Positions 1 through 8,573 of a DNA stretch of 64,000 nt are shown piece by piece. This DNA is from Brucella tritici (GTDB taxonomy: Bacteria > Pseudomonadota > Alphaproteobacteria > Rhizobiales > Rhizobiaceae). The notes beneath the pieces are model-generated. The model did not search any database. It had not been told where the DNA came from and saw nothing but the letters and a program-made list of their open reading frames with translations. The position numbers and the translations under genes are program-made. The stretch is from assembly GCF_902825325.1 (NCBI RefSeq), contig NZ_CADEAR010000015.1, positions 1 through 64,000 on the forward strand, given 5' to 3'. Within the stretch, counting starts at the first letter, position 1; each line of letters opens with the position of its first letter.

Positions 1-3
1 TAA

Positions 4-513
4 ATCAAACCCCAAACCGAGCCGGAAACTCCAATCTTCAAAAGCACAAATAGTCTCAAATCATTCGACGACGGACACAAGATGCAGGCCGGTCGCACGA
101 GCTTCGAGCCGTTCGCCAATCTGGCCTATGTCCGGCTTCATACTGACGGATATGATGAGGACGGTGTTGCCGGTCTTCACAGCGACAGCGACAATAGCGA
201 TGTCACCTACACGACGCTGGGTCTGAGAGCCGCGACCGATCTGACGCTTGGCGGTATCGCCTCGACGTTGCACGCAACGGTCGGCTGGCAGCACGCGGTC
301 GGGGACACTACTCCCGTTGCAAATCATGCATTTACCGGTTCGGATGCCTTCACTGTAGCGGGTGTACCGATTGCTGAGGATGTAGCCTTGATTGAAGCTG
401 GTCTGAACTTCCAGTTCAGTGAAAACGCTTCGCTTGCAGCCGGTTACAAGGGGCAATTCGGTGATGGAGCCGTGCGAAACGGCTTCAACGCTTCGTTCAA
501 AGTGAAGTTCTAG
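4..513 (+). pseudogene. Autotransporter beta-barrel C-terminal fragment
   Basis: The frame has a stop (TAA) at 1-3 and stays open to 513. From about 82 it encodes residues typical of the C-terminal half of an autotransporter translocator: a FEPFANLAYVRL strand, a TTLGLRA strand, a GWQHA segment, and a final beta-strand ending in the Phe typical of outer-membrane barrel proteins (FKVKF). A full translocator is about 270 residues, so only roughly half is present in this frame. Either the upstream part lies outside the window in another frame or this is a remnant; the residues encoded at 4-81 do not look like barrel sequence. As it stands it has no signal peptide or passenger and should not be functional alone. 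The family call is good; the pseudogene status is inference. Confidence 0.6.
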
Positions 514-521
514 GCTCATAA

Positions 522-563
522 AATTTGTGACGATTGTTGCTCATGGCAACGATCGTCACAAAT
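522..563 (+). terminator. Stem-loop after autotransporter fragment
   Basis: Arms GTGACGATTGTTGC and GGCAACGATCGTCAC flank a short TCAT loop. The stem is long, with one mismatch, and directly follows the stop at 513. There is no clear T-run, so it may be a rho-independent terminator only in a loose sense. It also separates the convergent small gene at 577-729. Confidence 0.5.
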
Positions 564-576
564 GAAGATATGGCAA

Positions 577-729
577 TTACTTCTGTTCGGGTGCCGTTGT
601 CTGAATGCTGGCAGTTGTTTGAGGCTTCTCCATCTTCGTGGAGGATTGGGCACTATGATAGGTGCAGTCTGCCATCGCCGCTGTAACCGACAGAGCGAGG
701 ACAGCGGTAGTCACGAATACGACTTTCAT
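577..729 (-). CDS. Small exported peptide, 50 aa
   Basis: Reading the minus strand from ATG at 729 gives a 50-residue product. It starts MKVVFVTTAVLALSV, a clear Sec signal peptide with a likely AMA cleavage site near residue 20. The mature part is about 30 residues, begins DCTYHSAQ and is rich in Thr, Gln and Ser, with a single cysteine. A GGGAGA Shine-Dalgarno lies 5-10 bases before the ATG. The hydrophobic leader, signal-peptidase site and ribosome-binding site together make it a convincing real gene despite its size. Function is unknown. It is probably periplasmic or secreted. The lone Cys is not in a lipobox. Confidence 0.65.
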   Translation of the reverse strand: MKVVFVTTAVLALSVTAAMADCTYHSAQSSTKMEKPQTTASIQTTAPEQK

Positions 730-897
730 GTCTGTCTCCCTTCAGTTTGGATGTGGCATTGCAACGGCAAGTTTAGCAGAGCCTGATCGTCCTGTCGCAT
801 CACATCGTTCGCCAAAAACCGCCTGCCTCATTTTCGCCATGATTTTGTCGGGCGTTAGCCATAATTTTCGACGGTAAAATGTATTGGTTCTCGTCGC

Positions 898-930
898 AAA
901 AACGTATTTGGCGCGAAAATCGCGCCAAAT
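898..930 (-). terminator. Terminator of the lipoprotein gene
   Basis: Perfect inverted repeat ATTTGGCGCG / CGCGCCAAAT with a 5-nt spacer (906-930). On the minus strand it is followed after three bases by a T5 run, and it lies about 35 bases after the lipoprotein stop at 964. It fits a rho-independent terminator. Confidence 0.6.
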
Positions 931-963
931 CATGGTTCTGCCTTAATGTGATTTCGCCCCCGT

Positions 964-1344
964 TCAGGAGGCGCAGCGGCTCACCACTGCGCGCTTGCCG
1001 CCGAGCGACAGGAACGAGATATGCAGGGACTGGCCGACGGGTGAAATCGTGATGTTTTCATTCGACTGTTGGCCGTTGGCGGTGCAGGACATGGCCACGG
1101 TATACGTCCCTTCGTAATTGTTCATCCGCGTGACCGAACATTGGCTGTCGCGGCTATCGAAACGCTCGCCGGAAATGGAGAACCGCTGGCCATCGGAGCT
1201 GCACCAGTTGCCGGTGATGGGTGTAGGGTCGACGGGCGGCTTTGCGAGGGCGGCACTTGCCGACGGGCCAGGCGTCGTTTCGGAACATGCAGTCAATGCT
1301 GTGACAACGAGGGCGAGGGCAAGCAAACCGGGTTTCTGCAACAA
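964..1344 (-). CDS. Small outer-membrane-type lipoprotein
   Basis: The 126-residue product begins MLQKPGLLALALVVTALTAC, a lipoprotein signal peptide with lipobox LTAC at residues 17-20, so Cys20 should be lipidated. The mature part has a short Pro/Ala-rich linker (about 21-42). A compact domain starting ITGNWCSSDGQRF follows, with four further cysteines that could form disulfides, and it probably has a small beta fold. Start choice: TTG at 1344 follows an AAGGAGA ribosome-binding site; the TTG three bases later is an alternative with better spacing. It has no recognised family. It is monocistronic, with a terminator at 898-930. Likely envelope-associated; function unknown. Confidence 0.65.
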   Translation of the reverse strand: MLQKPGLLALALVVTALTACSETTPGPSASAALAKPPVDPTPITGNWCSSDGQRFSISGERFDSRDSQCSVTRMNNYEGTYTVAMSCTANGQQSNENITISPVGQSLHISFLSLGGKRAVVSRCAS

Positions 1345-1435
1345 TCTTCTCCTTCATGCATCGGACAAGCCCCTCCTAAAAAATGAGATTCGGGCGATAT
1401 CGCGACGCGAAGAAAATAAATCCGCTGATTACATG

Positions 1436-1459
1436 AAAAGGGCCGGATTGCTCCGGCCC
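1436..1459 (-). terminator. Terminator of the RND efflux operon
   Basis: On the minus strand GGGCCGGA-GCAA-TCCGGCCC is followed by TTTTC. It sits about 30 bases past the stop of the RND permease gene at 1490, and is a textbook rho-independent terminator. Confidence 0.85.
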
Positions 1460-1489
1460 TTCTGTTTGGACATAAGGGAAGACTCCGGA

Positions 1490-4400
1490 TTATTCACCCG
1501 GAGCCAGATGCGGGGCTTCGATCTTCGCGCCTGCATGCTTCAGCGGACGTTCTCCGGAGAGCTTGCGGATCAGCACATAGAACACCGGCGTCATGAAGAT
1601 ACCGAAGGCCGTCACGCCGATCATGCCTGCAAAGACCGCGATGCCCATGGCCGAGCGCATTTCAGCACCGGCGCCGGTTGACGTGACCAGAGGCACCACG
1701 CCCATGATGAAGGCCATCGAAGTCATCAGGATCGGGCGCAGACGCAACCGGCTAGCCTCGACTGCAGCCTGCACGACGCTTCGTCCGGACAATTCCAGCT
1801 CGCGGGCGAATTCCACGATCAGGATCGCGTTCTTCGCCGATAGTCCCACAAGGACTATCAAGCCGATCTGGGTGAAGACGTTGTTGTCACCTCCCGTCAG
1901 CCAGACGCCGGTGAGTGCTGCCATGATCCCCATTGGCACGATCATGATGATCGAAAGCGGCAGGGCAAGGCTTTCATACTGTGCAGCCAGCACCAGATAG
2001 ACCAGCAGCAGCGCCAGCGGGAAAACGAGGAAACCGGAACTGCCAGCCAGAATCTGCTGGTAGGTCAAGTCGGTCCACTCGTAAGCGATGCCCGGAGGCA
2101 GGGTTTCTTCCGCGATCCGTTCGATGGCAGCCTGAGCCTGACCGGACGAGAAGCCGGGAGCCGGGTTGCCGTTGATATCGGCGGAAAGGAAGCCGTTATA
2201 ACGGATGGCGCGTTCTGCACCCACGGTCTGCTCGACTTTCAGAAGAGCCGACAGCGGGATCATCTCGCCCGACTGCGAACGAACCTTCAGCTTGCCGATA
2301 TCCTCGGCATGGCTGCGATAATTCGCATCGGCCTGAATGCGCACGCTGTAGGTCCGCCCGAAGGCATTGAAGTCGTTGACATAGAGTGAACCCAGATAAA
2401 TCTGCAGGGTTTCGAATACATCGGTCACCGCCACACCAAGCTGACGTGCCTTCGTGCGGTCAAGATCGGCATAGAGCTGCGGCACATTGATCTGGTAGCT
2501 CGAATAGAGACCGGCCAGCTCAGGTGTCTGATAAGCCTTGGCGAGAAACGCCTTGGTCGCATCGTCAAGCGCTTTGAAGCCAAGTCCGTTGCGATCCTCA
2601 AGCTGAAGCTTGAAGCCGCCTGTCGTGCCGAGACCCTGAACGGGCGGCGGCGGGAACATGGCGATGAAAGCATCCTGAATGGCACCGAACTGCTGGTTCA
2701 GGTCTGCCGTGATTGCATTGGCTGAAAGCTCCGGCGTCTTGCGCTCCTCGAACGGCTTCAGCGTCACGAAAACGATGCCGGAGTTCGACGAATTGGTGAA
2801 ACCATTGATCGACAGGCCGGGGAAGGCGATGGCATTGGCCACGCCCGGATGTTTGAGGGCAATGTCGCTCATGCGGCGGATCACATCTTCCGAACGGTCG
2901 AGCGTTGCCGCATCCGGCAATTGCGCGAAGCCGATCAGATATTGCTTATCCTGTGCCGGAACGAAACCACCGGGCACCGCACGGAATAGCACGAAGGTGA
3001 CGCCAAGCAGCACGACATAGAGACCCATGACCAGCGACTTGCGCGAGAGAATGCTGCCAACACCGCGTCCATAGGCTTCCGAACTTGCACCGAAGAACCG
3101 GTTGAAGCCACGGAAGAACCAACCGAACGCCTTGTCCATGATGCGGGTAAGCCGATCCTTCGGCGCATCGTGACCGCGCAGCAGCAGGGCTGCCAGAGCA
3201 GGCGAAAGCGTCAGCGAATTAAACGCGGAGATCACCGTCGAGATCGCGATGGTGAGAGCAAACTGACGGTAGAACTGGCCGGTCAGGCCGGTGATGAAGG
3301 CAAGTGGCACGAAGACCGCAACCAGCACCAGTGCAATGGCGATGATTGGCCCGGACACTTCCTGCATGGCGCGATAGGTTGCCTCGACCGGCGACAGGCC
3401 CTGTTCGATGTTGCGCTCGACATTTTCCACCACCACGATGGCGTCATCGACCACAATGCCGATGGCAAGCACAAGGCCGAAGAGGCTGAGCGCATTGATG
3501 GAGAAGCCGAACACATACATGACCGCGAACGTGCCGACGATGGAAACGGGAACGGCAACCAGCGGAATGATCGAGGCGCGCCATGTCTGCAGGAACAGGA
3601 TGACGACGATCACCACCAGCACGATGGCTTCGAGCAGTGTGTGAACGACCGACTCGATGGAGGCTTTCACAAAGGCCGTCGTGTCATAGACGATGTCGAA
3701 ATCCACACCCTCCGGCATGGTCTTCTTCAGATCGGCCATGGCGGCGTGGACGTTCTCAGAAATCTCAAGTGCATTGGAGCCGGGGGCCTGGAACACGCCC
3801 ATGCCCACAGCCTGCTTGTTGTCGAGCAGCGAGCGCAGCGAATAATCGGCAGCTCCCATTTCAACGCGCGCAACATCGCCCAGCCGGGTGATTTCACCTT
3901 CGCTGCCCGATTTTACAACGATGTTGGCAAATTCTTCCGGTGACTGGAGACGGCCTTGCGCATTGACAGAAAGCTGAAGGTCGAGACCCGAAACCGACGG
4001 CGATGCACCGATGACACCGGCAGCGGCCTGAACATTCTGCTGGCGGATGGCATTGGCGATGTCGCTTGCGGAAAGTCCGCGCTCGGCTGCCTTCTGCGGG
4101 TCAATCCAGACACGCATCGAATAATCACCGCCGCCGAATATCTGCACCTGACCGACACCCGGAACACGGGCAATGCGATCCTTGACGTTCAGAACGGCAT
4201 AGTTGCGCAGATAGTTCACGTCATATCGCCCATCGGGCGAAATAAGGTGAACGACAAGCGTGAGATCGGGCGAGCTTTTGGCGGTTGTGACGCCCAGCGT
4301 GCGCACTTCTTCCGGCAGGCGTGGTTCGGCCTGCGAAATACGGTTCTGCACCAACTGCTGGGCCTGATCGGGATCGGTGCCAAGCGCGAAAGTGACGGTC

Positions 4401-4675
4401 AGCGTCATGACGCCATCGGCGGTCGCCTGGCTCTGCATGTAGAGCATGCCTTCGACACCGTTGATCTGTTCTTCAAGCGGCGTTGCGACGGTTTCGGAAA
4501 TAACAGCCGGGTTGGCGCCGGGATATTGGGCGCGGACCACGATCTGCGGCGGCACGACTTCCGGATACTCCGAGATCGGCAGACCTGTCATGCCGATCAG
4601 ACCGGCAACGAAGATCAGGACCGACAGAACGCCAGCGAAGACCGGGCGGTCGACGAAAAAGCGTGAAAAGTTCAT
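1490..4675 (-). CDS. RND multidrug efflux permease, MexF type
   Basis: A 1061-residue inner-membrane proton/drug antiporter of the HAE1 RND family, the usual full length. It starts MNFSRFFVDRPVFAGVLSVL (TM1), followed by the porter domain (LPISEYPEVVPPQIVVRAQYPG). Near residue 400 it has the TM4 motif GIVVDDAIVVVENVERN, whose paired Asp residues relay protons. The second half repeats the fold and ends with TM10-12. The N-terminal sequence resembles Pseudomonas MexF closely. It forms a tripartite pump with the periplasmic adaptor encoded just upstream (4797-5987); no outer-membrane channel gene is present, so a TolC-like protein from elsewhere is presumably used. Brucella BepE/BepG are related pumps, but I cannot assign orthology. 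A terminator follows at 1436-1459. Confidence 0.93.
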   Translation of the reverse strand: MNFSRFFVDRPVFAGVLSVLIFVAGLIGMTGLPISEYPEVVPPQIVVRAQYPGANPAVISETVATPLEEQINGVEGMLYMQSQATADGVMTLTVTFALGTDPDQAQQLVQNRISQAEPRLPEEVRTLGVTTAKSSPDLTLVVHLISPDGRYDVNYLRNYAVLNVKDRIARVPGVGQVQIFGGGDYSMRVWIDPQKAAERGLSASDIANAIRQQNVQAAAGVIGASPSVSGLDLQLSVNAQGRLQSPEEFANIVVKSGSEGEITRLGDVARVEMGAADYSLRSLLDNKQAVGMGVFQAPGSNALEISENVHAAMADLKKTMPEGVDFDIVYDTTAFVKASIESVVHTLLEAIVLVVIVVILFLQTWRASIIPLVAVPVSIVGTFAVMYVFGFSINALSLFGLVLAIGIVVDDAIVVVENVERNIEQGLSPVEATYRAMQEVSGPIIAIALVLVAVFVPLAFITGLTGQFYRQFALTIAISTVISAFNSLTLSPALAALLLRGHDAPKDRLTRIMDKAFGWFFRGFNRFFGASSEAYGRGVGSILSRKSLVMGLYVVLLGVTFVLFRAVPGGFVPAQDKQYLIGFAQLPDAATLDRSEDVIRRMSDIALKHPGVANAIAFPGLSINGFTNSSNSGIVFVTLKPFEERKTPELSANAITADLNQQFGAIQDAFIAMFPPPPVQGLGTTGGFKLQLEDRNGLGFKALDDATKAFLAKAYQTPELAGLYSSYQINVPQLYADLDRTKARQLGVAVTDVFETLQIYLGSLYVNDFNAFGRTYSVRIQADANYRSHAEDIGKLKVRSQSGEMIPLSALLKVEQTVGAERAIRYNGFLSADINGNPAPGFSSGQAQAAIERIAEETLPPGIAYEWTDLTYQQILAGSSGFLVFPLALLLVYLVLAAQYESLALPLSIIMIVPMGIMAALTGVWLTGGDNNVFTQIGLIVLVGLSAKNAILIVEFARELELSGRSVVQAAVEASRLRLRPILMTSMAFIMGVVPLVTSTGAGAEMRSAMGIAVFAGMIGVTAFGIFMTPVFYVLIRKLSGERPLKHAGAKIEAPHLAPGE

Positions 4676-4716
4676 CTGTTTATCCCCCTTAAGCGGGAAG
4701 GCAAAGACTCTCCTGT

Positions 4717-4742
4717 CCCGCGGGAACTTGCGTTCTCGCGGG
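4717..4742 (-). other. Intercistronic stem-loop in efflux operon
   Basis: CCCGCGGGAAC and GTTCTCGCGGG form an 11-bp stem (one G-T pair) around a TTGC loop, in the 121-base gap between the adaptor and permease genes. It lacks a T-run, so an mRNA processing or stability element is more likely than a full terminator. Confidence 0.45.
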
Positions 4743-4796
4743 TTGATGAGGCTGAGTTCTTGCGTCTAGCGCGCGCCGTAAGACGCGCCGTTTCAA

Positions 4797-5987
4797 CTAA
4801 TTCTTGGCAAGTGTTTCGGTGACAGGCTGCGGTACGACGACCACGCCCGGACGAATGCGTTGCAGGCCGTTGACGACGATGTTCTCGCCGGGCTTCAACC
4901 CGCTTTCGACAATGCGCAGGCCGTCATAATTGCGACCGAGCACCACCTGCCGGTATTCAACCTTGTTATCCGCGCCGACCACGAAGACGAATTTCTTGTC
5001 CTGGTCGGAAGAAATCGCCCGGTCGCTCACCACCAGTTTTTCATCCGGTTCCGGTTCGCCGAAACGAATGCGGACAAACTGGCCCGGTATGAGCCTTCCA
5101 TCCGGATTGTCGATTGCCGCGCGAACGCGGATCGTGCCGGTCGTGGCATCGACTTCATTGTTGATGAGCTGGATATGGCCGGAAATCGGAGTGCCTTCAT
5201 CGGAAGCGGTGCCGATCTGGACGGGAATGCGCTCGATGGCACTTCCGCCGGGTGAGGCGGCAAGCTTGGCAAGCGCCTTGGTGACGACTTCCTCATTGGC
5301 GCTGAAGCTTGCATAGATCGGATCGACCGAAACAAGCGTGGTCAGGACCGGCGAGGCGGAACTTGCGGCAACCAGATTGCCCGCCGTGACTTCCAGCCGT
5401 CCGACGCGACCGGAAATCGGCGCGCGCACTTCCGTATATTGAAGGTCAAGCTCGGATGAACGAAGTGCTGCCTTGGCGGAACGCAGGCTTGCCTGCGCCT
5501 CGTCATAGGCGCTGGAGCGCTGGTCGAGGCCGCTCTGGGCAATGGTGCGGGTGGTCACGAGCTGACGCCCGCGTTCCAGTTCCGTTTTGGCCAGCGCAAC
5601 GCGGGCTTCTTCGGCTGAAACCTGCGCTTTCGCCTTTTCGACCGCTGCTGCATAGGGCTCGGGATCGATGGTGACGAGCAGGTCGCCCTGCTTTACCAGC
5701 GCACCTTCGCGGAAATGAGCTTTCAGGATAGCGCCGCCGACGCGCGGGCGAATTTCAACCCGGTCAATCGCTTCCAGACGACCGGAAAATTCTTCCCAGC
5801 TCACGATGCGTCGCGATTCCGCCTTGGCGACCGAAACCGGTACGGCAGGTGGTGGAGCGGAAATATCGGTTGCGGCGTCGGCCTTGAGGTGTGGAACACC
5901 AAAGAGAATGGCGCCGCCGCCGGCTGCAGACAATAGGATACTCAGGCCGGCGCCCCAGAGGGCCCGGCGGGCTGTGATCGATGTCAT
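4797..5987 (-). CDS. RND periplasmic adaptor (membrane fusion protein)
   Basis: A 396-residue HlyD/MexE-type adaptor bridging the RND permease and an outer-membrane channel. An N-terminal hydrophobic anchor or signal (about residues 10-30) has no lipobox. Next come a beta-barrel/lipoyl segment (EEFSGRLEAIDRVEIRPRVG), a long alpha-helical hairpin (about 100-175, rich in Ala, Glu and Lys), the returning lipoyl half (LDLQYTEVRAPISGRVGR) and the C-terminal beta domains (NEVDATTGTIRVRA). It is the second gene of the operon 6142-6957, 4797-5987, 1490-4675. A repeat element lies before its start and a stem-loop after its stop. Length and domain order match intact adaptors. Confidence 0.92.
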   Translation of the reverse strand: MTSITARRALWGAGLSILLSAAGGGAILFGVPHLKADAATDISAPPPAVPVSVAKAESRRIVSWEEFSGRLEAIDRVEIRPRVGGAILKAHFREGALVKQGDLLVTIDPEPYAAAVEKAKAQVSAEEARVALAKTELERGRQLVTTRTIAQSGLDQRSSAYDEAQASLRSAKAALRSSELDLQYTEVRAPISGRVGRLEVTAGNLVAASSASPVLTTLVSVDPIYASFSANEEVVTKALAKLAASPGGSAIERIPVQIGTASDEGTPISGHIQLINNEVDATTGTIRVRAAIDNPDGRLIPGQFVRIRFGEPEPDEKLVVSDRAISSDQDKKFVFVVGADNKVEYRQVVLGRNYDGLRIVESGLKPGENIVVNGLQRIRPGVVVVPQPVTETLAKN

Positions 5988-5999
5988 TGTTGTATCTCC

Positions 6000-6081
6000 T
6001 AGAGCATAATCCGACCGGAGTGGAACGAGGATCGGTCAGATTATGCTTTCAATAAAGGAGGTTAGAGCTTCGCTCTAACCG
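6000..6081. repeat. Dispersed palindromic repeat, copy 1 (divergent)
   Basis: Two hairpins: GCATAATC (6004-6011) with GATTATGC (6039-6046), and GGTTAGAGC with GCTCTAACC around TTC (6060-6080). The TAGAGC/GCTCTA ends match the other repeat copies in this window (13816, 14529, 16394, 25512, 38855, 41321, 46748), but the interior differs. It lies between the pseudo-hydrolase and adaptor genes. Confidence 0.55.
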
Positions 6082-6141
6082 GTGGGGGCCGGCTTCAATG
6101 TGAGCATCAGATCAAAGCTTGGGAGGACTTCAAAACTGATG

Positions 6142-6957
6142 TTATGCTGCGATTGGCTTTGCTCCTGCCTGCCGGAAGAAATCGGCAAACAGGTCGATAA
6201 GTTTATGTTCCTGTGGCGACCAGTCGGTGCCCGCCACCTTGTTTTCGGGTATCCAGCCGGCTTTTCCGGGCAGGACATGAGACTGAACCTTCACGCCCGC
6301 CTGACGGAGACGCTCGGCATAGGCCTGCGTTTCATCGCGCATCGGACATTGGGCGCTGGTGACAAGCAAAGTGGGTGCCAGGCCAGCAAGACGCGTACAC
6401 AAGGCGGGTGCAGCATAGGGGTGGGTGAAACCCGCACACTCGCCCAGATAATGCTGCCAGCCATCCGACATCGTCTGGACGGCGCTTTCCGGGCAATATT
6501 TGCGGAAAGACGCCGTGGCAAGGCAGGGGTCTAGCATGGGCGAAAGCAGTATCTGACCCTTGAGATCGGTCAGATATTGATCGCGCGCCATGAGGGCCAC
6601 GCCGGCAGCAATATTACCGCCCGCCTCTTCACCGGCGACGAACAGCATCGACTTCTTGTGCGCAAATTCAGGGCAACGCTCGCGCATCGAAGTCAGAATG
6701 GAGTAGGCTATCTCAAGCGCCGCCGGGAACGGGTTGAGGCAGGCCGACGAATATTCCGGCGAGACGACCACCGCACCTGCCTCGGCAAGTGTTTCGGCAA
6801 CGCGTTCGCAAGCGCCAAGGCAGTTGACCGAGAAAGCCCCACCGTGAAGGTGCAACACCACCGGCGGCGGAGAGAGCAATTTGGCGCCCTTATAAATGCG
6901 CGCCGTGCAGTTGGTGTTACCCGCCTGCATTGTCTCAACCGTAAACTTCTCACACAT
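6142..6957 (-). CDS. Alpha/beta-hydrolase fold protein lacking the catalytic triad
   Basis: A 271-residue protein of the hormone-sensitive-lipase-like alpha/beta-hydrolase family. It keeps the oxyanion-hole motif HGGAF (38-42) and the overall fold signature (VVSPEYS, FPAALEIAY). The nucleophile elbow normally GDSAGG reads GEEAGG (109-114), replacing Ser by Glu111. The loop that normally carries the acid (DPLRDE) reads CPMRDE, so Asp is Cys204. The usual HGF histidine region reads PGKAGWI, with no His. All three triad residues therefore seem lost, suggesting a non-catalytic binding or regulatory role. It is the first gene of the RND efflux operon and divergent from the LysR gene. Start ATG at 6957 has a GGAAAG Shine-Dalgarno. 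The fold call is firm; pseudoenzyme status is inferred from motifs. Confidence 0.8.
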   Translation of the reverse strand: MCEKFTVETMQAGNTNCTARIYKGAKLLSPPPVVLHLHGGAFSVNCLGACERVAETLAEAGAVVVSPEYSSACLNPFPAALEIAYSILTSMRERCPEFAHKKSMLFVAGEEAGGNIAAGVALMARDQYLTDLKGQILLSPMLDPCLATASFRKYCPESAVQTMSDGWQHYLGECAGFTHPYAAPALCTRLAGLAPTLLVTSAQCPMRDETQAYAERLRQAGVKVQSHVLPGKAGWIPENKVAGTDWSPQEHKLIDLFADFFRQAGAKPIAA

Positions 6958-7010
6958 CTTTCCTGGCCTTCATGTATAGCGGCAAACCGCCATGGTTAGA
7001 TATTATCATT

Positions 7011-7020
7011 GTCTATAGAC
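7011..7020. promoter_or_regulatory. Palindrome in LysR/efflux divergent promoter
   Basis: The perfect 10-bp palindrome GTCTATAGAC lies midway in the 126-base gap between the divergent hydrolase and LysR genes. It is followed by the imperfect GACTGGAATAGTC, which shares bases with it. LysR regulators commonly bind such T-A-spaced dyads in shared promoter regions. Assignment as the binding site is inference. Confidence 0.35.
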
Positions 7021-7083
7021 TGGAATAGTCCCCTATAATTGGTTACACTGTCCAGAATCTCGAACAATGACGGCTTTTTGATA

Positions 7084-7995
7084 ATGGACCAGCTTTCGGC
7101 CATGCGCGCTTTTCTCCGGGTTGTTGAAACCGGTAATTTCACGCGCGCCTCCGCCTCGCTCAATATGCCCAAGGCGACGATCAGCAATCTCATCCAGGGA
7201 TTGGAAGCCCATCTGCGTACAAAACTCCTCAATCGTACGACCCGCCGTGTTCTCGTAACACCGGACGGCGCGCTTTACTATGAGCGCGCAGCGCGTTTGC
7301 TGGCCGATCTCGCGGAGCTTGACGGCAGCCTGTCGAGTGCCCAGACCTTGCCGAAAGGTCGGCTGCGCGTTGAAATGGCGAGCGCGGTCGCCAATCTCAT
7401 CATCATTCCGGCGCTGATCGAGTTTCACCAGCGCTATCCCGATATCCAGATCGATCTCGGCGTATCGGACCGGCCTGTCGATTATGTGGCGGAAAATGTC
7501 GATTGCGCCATTCGTATCGGTGAGTTGACCGACCAGTCGCTGATTGCGCGCCGCATCGGCGACATGCATTTCACTGCCTGCGCTTCCGCCGAATATCTCG
7601 ACCGCTGTTCCACGCCGCTCCATCCTTCCGATCTGAGCCGTAACTGCACGGTGGTTGGCTATTTCCGGCCCTCGACGGGCCAGCAGATGCCCTTCCGTTT
7701 CAAAAAGGGGACGGAGGAAATCGAGGTCAACGGGCGCTACGTGGTGGCGGCGAACGAATCGACCACCTACCTCGCCGCCGCGCGAGCAGGGCTCGGCGTG
7801 GTGCAGGCACCATTGTTCATGGTGCGCGAGGATCTTGAAAACGGCACGTTGCGCCCTGTCCTGCAGGAATGGGAAATCGAACCGATGCCGATCTATCTGG
7901 TCTATCCACCAAACCGGCATCTCAGCAACCGCCTCCGCGTCTTCGCGGACTGGGTCGTCAAGACCGTTGCAAAGTCTCAACTGACCGATAGCTGA
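7084..7995 (+). CDS. LysR-family transcriptional regulator
   Basis: A 303-residue LysR regulator from ATG at 7084; a TTG further upstream would only add a non-homologous leader. The N-terminal winged helix-turn-helix is [20 protein letters not shown]...[18 protein letters not shown] (1-60). The periplasmic-binding-protein-like effector domain follows (about 90-300), including the CAIRIGEL segment typical of the CrgA/DntR-like group. It is divergent from the pseudo-hydrolase-adaptor-RND operon, as MexT-type regulators are from their pumps. It probably controls that operon; the ligand is unknown. It has full family length with no defects. Confidence 0.9.
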   Translation: MDQLSAMRAFLRVVETGNFTRASASLNMPKATISNLIQGLEAHLRTKLLNRTTRRVLVTPDGALYYERAARLLADLAELDGSLSSAQTLPKGRLRVEMASAVANLIIIPALIEFHQRYPDIQIDLGVSDRPVDYVAENVDCAIRIGELTDQSLIARRIGDMHFTACASAEYLDRCSTPLHPSDLSRNCTVVGYFRPSTGQQMPFRFKKGTEEIEVNGRYVVAANESTTYLAAARAGLGVVQAPLFMVREDLENGTLRPVLQEWEIEPMPIYLVYPPNRHLSNRLRVFADWVVKTVAKSQLTDS

Positions 7996-8150
7996 CGCAT
8001 CTGCAACTTTGTCGGGAACAAAACCGCTTCAGATTCATTTACTTCGAGCGTTTGTCCGGGAATCACCGGATGATCAGCTGTGTCCAGGTTTCCGGTCGTC
8101 ACAAATCGGGAGTTTGGGGGCATATCGATTTTCAACGATTGGAGTTCATT

Positions 8151-8558
8151 ATGGGGATTTTCGATAAGATTAAGAACGCCATTTGGGGAGAGGCACAAGC
8201 GGCTACTCCTGGGACGGAAACGGCTGCACAGCCTGCGCCGACACCAACCGCTTCACCTACTGCCGCCGCTCCGGCGCCATCCGCATCCGCACCCGCTTCG
8301 ACGGGCGCCGTCGATGTCGGCGCCATTCTGGACGCTGCTGTTGCCAAAAGCGGTCAGAAGCTCAACTGGAAGACTTCGATCGTCGATCTGATGAAGGCCC
8401 TTGGCCTCGACAGCAGCCTGGAACACCGCAAGGAGCTCGCCAAGGAGCTGGGCTATACCGGCGATACGGGCGATTCCGCGACCATGAATGTCTGGCTGCA
8501 CAAGCAGGTCATCCAGAAACTCAAAGATAATGGCGGCAAAGTACCCGCCGGATTGTAA
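8151..8558 (+). CDS. DUF3597-domain protein
   Basis: 135 residues from ATG at 8151, preceded by a GGAG Shine-Dalgarno. It begins MGIFDKIKNAIWG, has an Ala/Pro/Thr-rich low-complexity linker (about 17-55), then the conserved DUF3597 domain: VDVGAILDAAVAKSGQKLNW, IVDLMKALGLDSSLEHRKEL and a C-terminal MNVWLHKQVIQKLKDNGG. There is no signal peptide or membrane segment. The family is of unknown function and often seen near stress genes. It is followed 15 bases later by a GlsB/YeaQ-type membrane protein gene, probably co-transcribed. Confidence 0.85.
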   Translation: MGIFDKIKNAIWGEAQAATPGTETAAQPAPTPTASPTAAAPAPSASAPASTGAVDVGAILDAAVAKSGQKLNWKTSIVDLMKALGLDSSLEHRKELAKELGYTGDTGDSATMNVWLHKQVIQKLKDNGGKVPAGL

Positions 8559-8573
8559 TCAGGAGGGTTCCCG

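Noticed and set aside
562-877. Plus-strand frames overlapping the small exported peptide gene
   Set aside because: The minus-strand peptide has a signal sequence and a ribosome-binding site, whereas these frames have neither.
3170-3943. Long plus-strand frame opposite the RND permease, rich in His, Asp, Arg and Gln
   Set aside because: It is an antisense shadow of a highly conserved RND gene; its composition reflects the complementary codons and it has no ribosome-binding site.
7033-7980. 315-codon minus-strand frame opposite the LysR gene
   Set aside because: Shadow of a canonical LysR protein; no domain, and it overlaps the promoter region.
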